A stretch of 64,000 nt of DNA from Chaetoderma sp. LZ-2023a (lineage: Eukaryota > Mollusca > Caudofoveata > Chaetodermatida > Chaetodermatidae). The notes below the pieces were generated by a model. The model was given only the letters and a program-made list of their open reading frames with translations, did not search any database and was not told the DNA's origin. The DNA lies in the NCBI GenBank assembly GCA_034401795.1, contig CM067360.1:50082073-50146072 (forward strand). Reading direction: 5' to 3'. A program made the translations under genes and the position numbers. Below, one piece after another: positions 43,626 through 53,488 of the stretch. The stretch's first letter is position 1. Each line of letters starts with the position of its first letter.

Positions 43626-43820
43626 TGCTGCTAACTCGGTAATTCAGCCAGATGTGCATGTGTTAAATGGATTGTGTGGTGGTGGGGAATAACCTGCTAT
43701 AAAGACCACCTACCTGCCTTTAGAGACCATTTTCTTCAAATTGTACTTAAACCTCTAGTAAGCTTCTGACTGAGTTTTTGCAGACGACATATTCCAAAAG
43801 TTATATCTCTGAACGTGATA

Positions 43821-43901
43821 AATATTTTGAAAACAATTGGACTGAAAGTTGTTGGTGGCTAAGCCACCAACAACTTTCAGTCCAATTGTTTTCAAAATAT
43901 T
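43821..43901. repeat. Long near-perfect palindrome, family D, copy 2
   Basis: 81 nt reading as an inverted repeat with arms of 40 nt and essentially no spacer (centre at 43861, '...gtggct/a/agccac...'). I see no mismatch in the arms. It could extrude as a cruciform. Confidence 0.85.
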
Positions 43902-44334
43902 CAAAAAGTCAAGAGCTTTTGAAAATTGAAATTATTGGCTGCACTGGCTCGCAGCAGTGAGACAGTTAAAAAACCAGCTGTTGTTAGCACTGATATCATC
44001 TATTTTCACTTAAACATTGTTCAAAATCACTAATGCAAAAAAAACCAGTCCAGAGATTGTTGTCAATATCTCGAAAACTAAATCATTTGACTGAAAGTCA
44101 TTGGAAGTGACACTGATAGATGTAAAACTTAAGTAAGATTAGTTTGATATGCCAATGTTCCAGGTGAGCGATACAGGCCCATTGGGCCTCTTGTTTAATA
44201 GAAGTATTCATTTCTAGCTTAGAGCTCTACTGCACATTCTACATGATTTGGAAGCGATTTAAAAGTTTTAAAACTGAATTCCCAGAATGAAATTGTCACG
44301 CATAAGCTGTTATTTAATATCTTTAATCTCATTT

Positions 44335-44570
44335 GACTATAGCACCAACACCTGCCAGTCGAATCGAAGTTTTAAAATATTCAACTGAATATTAATTAGA
44401 TTGTACATTCATCAAAGACGTACAGTTCACACACTAGTGAGAGACTTTTTGATTTTAGTAACGAAATTATACATCAGTATCATTGTGACCTCGGCTACAC
44501 GTAAATAGTGACATAATGATTACGACGTCATATACTTGAGTGACAGATCAGATCCCTCCCATTCACTCCA
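44335..44570. mobile_element. Family B MITE fragment, copy B7
   Basis: Retains 'agcaccaacacctgccagtc', 'gttttaaaatattcaac', 'tgacctcggctacacg' and 'gattacgacgtcatatac'. The central palindrome and the left arm are gone. Confidence 0.5.
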
Positions 44571-44900
44571 ACATATGAGGAATAGCTTTCATCTAAGCCA
44601 CCAACAACTCAGTCAAACTGTTTTCAAAATATTTAGCACGTCAAGCTGTTTGTTCATTGAAATTATTATCTGGTGGCTTGCAGCTCAGCGAGATGGTTAA
44701 CTTGCTCTCAGCAGTGACTGTCTTGTTTCGAAGATGAAAACAAATCCCCTTGCGGGGATGAGACTTTCAAGCAGACCTTTCCTAAAGTACTAGTCATGTT
44801 TCATATTTATCACCATCAAAGCCAAGTTATGAAAAAATTTAAATGAAACGGTAACTCTGACTGCTGCAAGCTCTGGACCTGCTGAATAGTTTTAATACAA

Positions 44901-44974
44901 TTTGACTGAAAGTTGTTAGTGGCCTAATCACCAACAACTATCAGTCAAATTGTTTTCAAAATATTTAGGACATC
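44901..44974. repeat. Palindromic foldback, family D, copy 3
   Basis: 'tttgactgaaagttgttagt' faces 'accaacaactatcagtcaaa'. A lone right half also occurs near 44598-44638 and, decayed, at 49340-49385. Confidence 0.7.
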
Positions 44975-45092
44975 CTCAGATAACCCCCCACCCTCCCCAT
45001 GGGAAATGTTGTCTGCATATATTCATCAGTCCAACAGTTAAATACTGTGTTTCGATGTCTAATATTTTTATTGTTTTTTCATAATTTTTCAG

Positions 45093-45173
45093 GCAGTATG
45101 GAAGCTCTATGAAACCATAATCAAGAAAAGAGAGAAGAGTTATGATGGAACGATCAATAATTCGACTCCAGCG
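45093..45173 (+). CDS. Candidate internal exon of an unrecognised host gene
   Basis: An 81-nt (27-codon) open stretch starts AVWKLYETIIKKREKSYDGT. It is framed by a strong 3' splice site (pyrimidine-rich 'ttttttcataatttttcag') and a consensus 5' splice site (gcg|gtgagt). Both borders are phase 0. The peptide is charged and looks like ordinary protein, unlike the low-complexity frames around it. I do not recognise the protein. No partner exon was found in the window, which would fit large repeat-filled introns; DIRS copy 3 would then sit in the next intron, about 460 bp downstream. Chance is possible for one short exon. Confidence 0.4.
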
Positions 45174-45630
45174 GTGAGTTTTTGAAAAATCTCAGCTGAT
45201 TTTTCCTCTGGCCCTAAATCCTCCCACAAACAGATTAACCCTCTCACTGATGAATTTCCAATATCTCACTTTCAACGCTACCATAAAGGAAGGCTGTTGA
45301 ATATATTAAAATTAATTTGACTGGAACCAATCAAATTAATTTCATAAAATAGAACAGAATAAATCTTCTGTTGTAGAATATACTTTTTCAGGGATTTGAC
45401 GGTGAAATAGTTGACACCAAAACGGTGTTAGAATTATTGTGATCCTATAAGTAATCCTGTAAAATATTTGCATTTTGAACGTGAATGTTATTCAAGGTCA
45501 GGCACCGATTTTGCTTTCATATTTACCGATGAAAGACTATGGTCCGTAACTACAAAGGCTGCTTAACTTTATACACGTACTAGATTTAGACGAGGCTAAA
45601 AATCATTTGCACGCGTATAGTTAAACCACT
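45174..45630. other. Intergenic or intronic DNA
   Basis: A small family-B-like stretch ('gaatatattaaaattaat') near 45300, nothing else recognised. Confidence 0.35.
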
Positions 45631-45915
45631 GTTGTTATTACACCACAAAAACATCCATTACCGTTCAATCACTACTTGCTAAATCAAATATCTGCATTTA
45701 GCTATCAGAATAGAATTTTTATACTCGCTTACATACTCCCTAATGCCAATACAATCACCATGTAGACCCTCAACCAGGCTTCTGGTAGATGGACCCCCTG
45801 CATTAGCCTTACAATAGACTGTCACCAGTCTGTACACACTCCTTGGTGACACCTGTCACTAAGCACGCTCGCGCATGCGCAGTAGGTGCCAAATGTGAAA
45901 ACTGATTCACTTTTC
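45631..45915 (+). repeat. DIRS copy 3 left inverted terminal repeat
   Basis: Inverted match of 52793-53114, with an intact gcgcatgcgc palindrome at 45871-45880. Several mismatches from its partner indicate greater age than copy 2. Confidence 0.88.
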
Positions 45916-46359
45916 AAATATTCTGCTAGCAGTACAGTTTGCCTGCTATCAATCTGATATAAAAGTTTTAGCTTAGCTACTGAAAGTTTTCAGTTATTAC
46001 TATATTTGACACGAATTATGCCTACCATGAAACCAATCCTTCCTAAGTTATGTTTAACATTTATATCATGGTGTTTTAGAGGTGTTTGTAACTCTAGTTT
46101 TTGAGTAACCAGTTTTCGTGTCACTACTCCCGTTTTCGATGTTAGAGTAACCAGGCCTATTATATACCATCAAGAGTACCGTGTTATAAAATAGCCAGTA
46201 CCACTCCTATTAACGTAGTTCCTAGTGCCCTCAAACATCATCATTCAGGAATCATTATGATTCCTTTCTTCAGTCACTTTCTTAAGTACGCCTATGACGT
46301 ATCCTCATAAAAGCTAGCTGCTTTATTTCTTATCATTTCTTATTTTTCAAAGGAAGTGT

Positions 46360-47330
46360 CCTTAACTTCTGAGAAAGTAAAATGTACGTCAATCAAGTGT
46401 GATCATTTTTCACGCTAAGGACTATGCGGGCCACGTTTATCTGAGGTGTACCTCCTGCTCCCCTCAAAATAAAAAATGTGTGGGATTTGTAAGGGTTGGC
46501 CATTGGTCTTATCTAAATCGTTCTTCAAAGATTTTGTCATTAAACCTGCGCAAGTGGGCTAAGCCGATTTCCTTGACATCTAGGCAACAGATCAAGTCTC
46601 CAAAAGGTAAATCTGGTGACTGGAGAAAGAAGCGTGGTAAGTCATCCTCTGGTAGGAGCCAGGCCAAAGACCATGGTAGTCTTGAGGATCAACATAATCC
46701 TCAAGAGATGGCATCGGTGGCGGAAGCTTCCGATTTGTCATCACATGCAAAAGTTTGTTTCTCAATGATACTGATTGCCAGGAATGTTTTAGGATCGGCG
46801 ATCGCCTCTGCTCCCGTCTCTGCTCCTGGCTTGTCCGGGCAAGCGGGTTTGCCGTCCGGATTGTCTTCTGGTTTTACCGGGCATCCGGAAATGAGCACCG
46901 TGATTGTTACTGGCTTGGCTGAACATCCGGTGACTCATGATAATCTGGCTTTTTCGTCAACTTCCGCCGTTTCCGGCTATAGAGTTCCGATTCCGGTAGG
47001 AAGAATGTGGCATTGCATCATCCGTCTACTTCCGTTTCCGGTTTTTCAGCTTCCTCTTCCGGTAGTAGTGTTCCTACTTCCGGTAGGAAAAATGCTTATC
47101 TGGGTCTGTTGGACCTGGCATTGCATCATTCATCTATTTCCGTTTCCGGTTTTTCAGCTTCCTCTTCCGGTAGTAGTGTTGCTACTTCCGGTAGGAAGAA
47201 TGCTTATCTGGGTCTGTTAGACCGGGCATTGCATCATTCATCTATATCCGTTTCCGGTTCAGCTTCCTCTTCCGGTAATTCTGTACATCCGGGTTGTAGA
47301 ATCTTGATCATTTTCTTGTAGTCTACTTCC
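46360..47330 (+). pseudogene. DIRS copy 3 gag-like gene, degraded
   Basis: Begins as copy 2 does (EVSLTSEKVKC against EVSVSSEKIKC) with damaged cysteine cluster HAKDYAGHVYLRCTSC. It then has a deletion that jumps to the WAKPISLTSRQQIKSPKGKS part, and then the Ser/Gly repeat region. There an exact 108-bp (36-codon) unit is tandemly repeated (tccgtttccgg at 47031, 47139 and 47247), carrying TSGRKNAYLGLLD. Frames change several times. Confidence 0.8.
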
Positions 47331-47584
47331 GGTTACGCATTTCCGTTTTCCTTTTTTCCCACATCCGGATTTCGTACAGCCTGGGATAATGTCATTTCCG
47401 GTTTTCATGAATCTTTCTAGTGTTCTAGGATTGGCTTCCGGGTCTGTCTTCCTGTTTTGGATTTCAGGTGATAGAGAACCTCCTGGGGTTCCAGTTTTGT
47501 TCTTCAGGTCCGGTTTACATGTTCGCTTTCCTAGAATCTTGTCATATTCTTGCCTAAGATTTAGTCATATTTCCGTATTTGTTT

Positions 47585-48130
47585 AATATTGGAAATGTTG
47601 AATGGCTGGAAATATTCATTGCCAGTCTCTCTTGGAATTGTAGTCTATTGAGACATTTATTCGTTTATCAGTGACAATTTTCAACGTAATTAAAGACTCT
47701 TCTGACTGGTTGCCGTATGGGTTTTTTGTTGCAGATTATTTTATATGCGCATATCATCAGCCGATAAGTCAAACTATTCTATGCATTATCTCGAGATACG
47801 ATTTTTACTTAAATCCAACTTTAGATGGCCAGAGGTCTTCGGGCCAGTCAGCCTTTTTTCACGCTCCTTTTACCTCTTATGTCGGCAGGTTGACATATTT
47901 ATTTTAACCAAAGGGAGTGAATTTGTATAGGGAAAACCCTGATCTGGCGTAAATCGTAGTCTAGTTTTGTCAGTCGCTGAAAAGAATTAGATTCAGTAAA
48001 GGTTTCATAGGGATCAGTATGACTAAAATATTAATGTCTACAAGAACATAGTCGCTTAGAAAAGATAATCAAGCGGATAAGGGGGCAGGAAGAAGGAATA
48101 TAGGCCAAATTCTTCTGCGTTGACATAGTT
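47585..48130 (+). other. DIRS copy 3 extra gag segment, shared with copy 1
   Basis: Counterpart of 14455-15000, with the same phrases in the same order ('tttcaacgtaattaaagac', 'ggttgccgtatgggttttt', 'tcttatgtcggcaggttgac'). Confidence 0.55.
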
Positions 48131-50560
48131 TCGGTGAGTTTGTTTTGTTTTAATTTTTTCCAGATTTTTGGTTGTTTTCCCTTTTCTAGCGTAATTTTTT
48201 TTGCTCTATTTTGACTGGGTTGCTGCAGGCCTCCGGACGGCGGTTTTGGGGGGGCGGGGACTCAGGATTTGCTGGTTCTGTTTGGAGGCGGTCTGGCTGA
48301 GGGTTGTTGGTGAAGCGAATTCCAGTCGAGTCGGTCCGATTGCCAACCCGGCCTACTTAAATTAGTCGGGTTGGCCTATTATAAAAAGTCATGTCGGCCC
48401 GAGTTAATGGTCAAATAGGCCTAGGAATGCATTCAACTGGCTTCTTTCTTCTTCTTTTCGATCACTGGTATCACACTTGGAGAGCCGTTCTCAAGATGAA
48501 ATCTTTTTACCTGGCTGGAAGCATGGAATAATTGGGAATCTCATATTTCTATATCGTTGATTTCGGAATTTTTCTTAAAAAATTGATGATATGGAAATAT
48601 GAGATCCCTCTTATACCAGTCGTATTATACCAGCATTAGTCGTCTGTTGGTGGATCTAATAATATTTACTGGCGTTTACGTCTCTTTATTAAAAGACGGT
48701 CAGAATTATTAGTGTCTATTATTTTCACTAACGCACAACTATTTTACATAAGACATAGACAATCCTAAAAGCACTATCTTTGTAAGACAATGGCGATCTT
48801 AAGATATTACCGAGATTTCCGTGTATGTCATGGTATACAGATTATCGTGTGTAGTAGCTACCATAGAAGTCTAGGTAGGCCTGCTACACTCGATAAACTT
48901 TATCCTATTTAAGCGTACTGGTTAGCCCAATAATATTGCTATAGCTATGTTCATATGTACAGTTAAATGTGCAGTGTCGGTTCGGCCTAATAGTGCACCT
49001 ATAGGTATATACATGTGTGCGCATATGTGCATTCGTATGTGGTTATGGGTGATACTGTAGGGTCAACTCGACCCAAGGGTATATTCGCACATGTTAGGCA
49101 TAAACATAGGTCGAGTTGGAACTAGGCCGAGTTGACGGTGGGCCGGGGTGTATTTGGGCCGAGTTGACTGGATACCGGTGAAGCCACTGGCAACTTTCGG
49201 TCGGATTGTTCCCGGACTGTTCGGTGGGTCTTGGGTTTTTTGCTCGTTGAAGTTGTTGTCTGGGGGCTGCCGATGGGCCGGTTGGAGTGGGGTGGGGGTT
49301 GTGCTGGAGGGGTGGAGGAATGGCTGAGAATCTTTGGATTTAAGCAGCCACCAAGAATTTTCGGTCAAAATGTTTTCAAAATATTTTGCAGGTCCAGAGA
49401 TACTACAGTTGTAATATGTCGTCTGCAAAATTCAGTATCCAGACAGTTAATATAAAGTATCAGTGTTCAATCTTTCCTTTTATCGGGATTTCTAACACAA
49501 TGTCATTTGTTATTACAAAGATGAAATTATTGATTCTAAGACTATAAATATAAGAATCAATAAATATATACAAAATCTTTTAAGTTTTCTGCCTCTGGGC
49601 ATAAATATCGAATGGTTTAGGATATCTAATTGATCAGTATGCCTAAGTCAAGTCTTGAAGCTGGCTTGTTTTTCCTATGTCATTGATTTAAATATAGGAC
49701 ACAGTTTTGCAATCATTATAGGATCCTGTCACATTCAGGCTGATGATTTTCCAGTGATTGCAGTCTAATACTTCAGTGTAGAAGAAGTGAGTGCAATCTT
49801 GGGAGTTAGTCGACCTTAGGTATATATATATACATAAAACCCTGTGACTTGAAGAATGAGTGTAGGTCGTTTTTGTATGTGTTTTATGTTGGCACATTAA
49901 TTGCTTCTGTTGGTAAAGGATTCCATACATTAACACTATTTGTAAGAAATACTTGCGTAGATCAAGTATTATTTGACAAGCTGACAAGATGATCTGTCAA
50001 GCCCGAGCGGCTAGGCAACCGTTGATGTATTCAATAACAATTTTGTTAAATCTGCTCCATTATTATACGATTTTTAAATTAGATAGTCAAATGTTTGCCA
50101 TAGTTCTCTTAACAGGACCTTGTCCTGCGTTCTATTCGTAGAATTGTGATGATGTTATCACAAGTAAGTTTCCCTTATTTCATCTTTTTGAGTGGTGGTT
50201 TGGGAAACCGTAATTTCTTTTCTTCATTTTATCTTGCTAAATTCTGTCACGATTTGAGGTTTTCGAATTCCAGTCGGGATTATTGCAGATCTCAGGTACA
50301 GGATTTGGCTATATCTTGACTCTAAGCACTCCCTTAGGCTTACTATGGGTTTTTTGATTTCCCACAATATCTGGTTAAATCTCTATAAATAAAAGTCTTT
50401 AGCTTTTTAATAAGTTAAGCTATACTGATATGAGACTTTTCTCCATTCAGAGTAAGCGGTATTATTATTAAAATATCCATAATAAACATGAGTTGCCTCT
50501 TTAGTGAGGGCTAAGCAATAAGGATATAGCCCAGGATTTTGGTTGGAGCATCATGGCAGA
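48131..50560. other. Foreign DNA inside DIRS copy 3, unidentified
   Basis: No DIRS homology recognised. 48233-49300 is unusually G+C-rich and repeats words around 'ccgagttgac' / 'gtcgagttgg' (48324, 49065 inverted, 49110, 49128, 49158). A decayed half of palindrome family D is at 49340-49470. 49500-50560 is AT-rich with short frames only. Probably a nested insertion; edges not resolved. Confidence 0.4.
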
Positions 50561-50639
50561 TGTAATCTATGTGTTTTCTATAAGCAGTCCTCTTTGGCAT
50601 ATAGTAAGCTTGCCACATCTCTAAGGGCGGCCCTTATCA

Positions 50640-51310
50640 AAAGGGACAGATATTCTTGGATCTAGAACCCTTCTCTGCAGTCTCCTCCCAAATGGTCTTC
50701 TGTTCCTCGAATCAGAAGCTATTAGCTTTAGGGGGGGTTGTTGTCTTCTATGCTTCTGTTCTGGGTTGGATTCGTTCAGTCATTGCCATGGGGTTTTCTT
50801 TCATTTTTAGAAGGAGGATCGAGTCTTTCTTGGGATGTCACTAGATCCAATCTGTTTGCGACATGTCTGATTGGCCAGATTTTATCTTTGATGTCTCCCT
50901 TTTCGGACAGTCAGGTTAAGGGTCTCTAGTTCTCGATTCGATCGGACAATTCGACAGCAGTCTCTTATATCAACAGGCAGGGGGCACAAAATGGTCTCTC
51001 CTGTACTTGGAAGTGTGGAACCTCCTCATGTGGTGTCGCATGAATAAAAATTTTCGAGTGTCCACTCATGTCCCAGGCTGTCTGAGTTTTCTTGCGGACC
51101 AATTGTCTCGGGCGTGGGCTGTGGTCTCAGTCCAGGTCAGGAATCTTCGCTTATGCATTCCCTCCCACAATCCTGATTTCTTTTGGTTCTGAAAGAAAGT
51201 CAGGGACCAGATATGCGAGATCTTGTTAATAGTTTCCCTTTTGGCCAATAAGGATCTGGTTTGTAGACCTTCTCGATCTTCTAGTACCTACCATCATCCA
51301 AACCCAGGAA
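50640..51310 (+). pseudogene. DIRS copy 3 pol fragments, shuffled
   Basis: A methyltransferase-like fragment (FATCLIGQILSLMSPFSDSQ, about 50855-50915) comes BEFORE RNase H fragments (SRFDRTIRQQ-equivalent at 50935, LEVWNLLMWCRM and FLADQLSR at 51008-51110). This is the reverse of the order in copies 1 and 2. A deletion then leads to the region near the recombinase. No open product. Confidence 0.7.
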
Positions 51311-52360
51311 TCTTAAGTCTGTGCGTTTGGAGTATATCGAGTGCTCGATCCTTGAGAATAAAGTTTCTACAAGATCTCAGGAAATCTTCGATTCTGCCAG
51401 GAGGGAGTCATCTCGAAGAGTTTACAAGGGTCGGCTTAAGATTTTTGGAGAATGGTGTTCAGATCAAGGTCTCGTGCCTGATTCTGTTTCTATTTCCCAG
51501 ATGCTAGACTCTTTATCTTATCTGTTCGACTCTTTACATCTGTCTGCTAACACTGTAAGAGGATATAGATTTTCTTTTGCATCTTCTCTTCCTGGTTTGT
51601 TGACCGCTGAAGTTGAAGATACTATGGTTCTTAATCTTTTGATCAGAGGGTTAGGTAATATTCGTCCTCCAGGTGTTAAACCTTTGCCTTCCTGGAACTT
51701 GGCTCTGGTTCTTCAGGTTCTTGGGCAGGTCATCATTTCCAACCTATCTCTACGATTAGCTTGAATCTTTTAACTTTTAAGACCGTTTTTCTAATTGCAT
51801 CTGCTTCTGCTAGAAGACGATCTGAAATCCATGTTTTCTCCGCTGAAAAGGATAGGTTTATCGAATCTGGGGACGGTTTGGTCTTATATCCTTGAAGGGA
51901 ATTTTTGTCAAAGACTCAATCAATCCGTTATCCAGCTAAGCCGATTATTTCACAATCTTTAACCTCCTTTTCTCTGGCTGACAGATTTGGTGTCCTGTCA
52001 GAGCTCCAAAAGTTTATAAGCGTCGTTCTGATTTTTAGAGATCCGATCTGTCCCTTTTCTGGGTTCCATATGAGGAGGGGTTGGCCAGTCCAGTCTCTAG
52101 GGCATCTATTCCCAGATGGATTTGTGAGACCATTCACATTAAAGCTCATGTCATTAGAGGGATGGCTTCCTCTTTTGCCATTTTTGCTGGCTCTTCTGTA
52201 GACGAATTTATGCAAGTTACAGGATGGAAATCCGAGTCTACTTTTACTACTTTTTATTGAAAAAGACCAGAGCACAGCAGCTTCCTTGTTTAGGAACTTT
52301 ATGATTTTAACTAAAAAGGCTGAAGACCATTTACCAAGCACATCCCACCATTTTCGTTAG
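51311..52360 (+). pseudogene. DIRS copy 3 tyrosine recombinase, degraded
   Basis: The N-terminal half is still open for 147 codons (51321-51764: RSQEIFDSARRES, RVYKGRLKIFGEW, SYLFDSLHLSANTVRGY). It then shifts frame. The catalytic SARRRSE stretch is present near 51805. The HDVR box reads as HVIRG near 52147 (the second Arg is kept, the next residues changed), and the Tyr region TTFY is followed at once by a stop. Confidence 0.8.
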
Positions 52361-52588
52361 GACCGTGCGTCTGCATGTAATGGTGTGGGTTGTTCTTTGG
52401 TTTTTATTTATTTCTTTAAGTTTAAAGAAATCCTTGTTTGATTAATCACTGTGTGATTGATTAAGATGCACCATTATGTTATGTTATTAACATTTGGTTA
52501 TCTTTTGTTTGATTTTTATCCTTGCTTATGGATTCTCAAATCTCCTCCCACCAAAGTTTCGTAGTGGGGCACTGACCAAATCTACGGG

Positions 52589-52720
52589 TTTAGCAAGTAG
52601 TGATTGAACGGTAATTGATGTTTTTGTGGTGTAATAACAACCCCCAACAGACCCCCCTTTAGTGTGTTGGTCTGTAGTTTTATTAACCACTATAAAAACA
52701 TACTTACCGTTCAATCACTA
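52589..52720 (+). repeat. DIRS copy 3 internal complementary region
   Basis: Complement of the left tip joined to the complement of the right tip, as in copy 2, with a few substitutions. Confidence 0.88.
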
Positions 52721-52792
52721 CGACCCGGCCTCAGCCACCCCGCTGGGTATTGATTTGAGAATCTATTCTGGATATATGGCACTTAAATTTAG

Positions 52793-53114
52793 AAAAGTGA
52801 ATCAGTTTTCACATTTGGGACCTACTGTGCATGCGCGAGCGTGCTTAGTGACAGGCGTCACCAAGGAGTGTGTACAGACTGGTGCCAATCTATTGTAAGG
52901 CTAATGCAGGTGGTCCCTCTACCAGAAGCCTGGTTGAGGGTCTACATGGTGATGGTATTGGCATTAGGGAGTATGTAAGCGAGTATAAAAATTTTATTCT
53001 GATAGCTAAATGCAGATATTTGATTTAGCAAGTAGTGATTGAACGGTAAGTATGTTTTTATAGTGGTTAATAAAACTACAGACCAACCCACTAAAGGGGG
53101 GTCTGTTGAGGGTT
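52793..53114 (+). repeat. DIRS copy 3 right inverted terminal repeat
   Basis: Inverted partner of 45631-45915 plus the right-specific tip. The NRF-1 palindrome has decayed on one side (tgtgcatgcgc). Confidence 0.88.
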
Positions 53115-53296
53115 TTAAGCGGGAACTACAAAATCTCTTAAACACACGTTTAATTACATGCGCTTAAGCGGGTACGCGATGGCCCACTTGGCTATTGTTC
53201 CCGCATCAAAGCTTACCCGTATGCAACTTCTTGCATAGGTGATCGACCTGCATTTGGCAAAAAACCTGTTCGGCATGACTAACGAAAAGAGACAAC

Positions 53297-53298
<2 letters not shown>

Positions 53299-53364
<66 letters not shown>
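53299..53364 (+). repeat. (AGT)22 microsatellite
   Basis: 66 nt of uninterrupted agt on the plus strand, near the left end of the Harbinger element. It is the reverse complement of the ACT array at the other end. Confidence 0.97.
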
Positions 53365-53365
<1 letters not shown>

Positions 53366-53488
53366 ACATTTTGCTCAAGACGATCTCATAAAAATGTTTT
53401 AGCTGTTTTTGTCACTACTGGGGGAAAAGCAAAATCATGCTAGATTTGTAGTAATGGCAGTAAAGATATTATTAAATAAACTAATAAC

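Larger units (their letters stand above)
42031..44196 (+). repeat. Dispersed repeat, family C, copy with both ends
   Basis: Opens 'ttttagctcacctggcc' then 'gtgagcttatgccatgg' and closes 'caggtgagcgatacaggccc', 'attgggcctcttgttta'. The interior holds units with 'ggcggccatcttgg' and 'gggctgaaatttt', and then foreign material: a Harbinger-derived fragment (42822-43264) and palindromes. The two ends contain the inverted words agctcacctgg and ccaggtgagc, so the borders may be terminal inverted repeats. No protein-coding capacity of its own. Confidence 0.7.
45631..53114 (+). mobile_element. DIRS-like retrotransposon, copy 3 (decayed and rearranged)
   Basis: Left end 'gttgttattacaccac' at 45631, right end '...gtctgttgagggtt' at 53114. 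Both terminal repeats share private variants absent from copies 1 and 2 ('gcgagtataaaaa', 'caaatgtgaaaactg'), so they belong to one insertion. Inside are a broken gag (46360-47330), the 550-bp segment also present in copy 1, about 2.4 kb of unrelated DNA (48130-50560), shuffled pol fragments and a broken recombinase. It also has an internal complementary region at 52589-52720. Inactive. Confidence 0.9.

Noticed and set aside
53154..53378. Poly-Leu minus-strand frame
   Set aside because: Translation of the (AGT)22 array.
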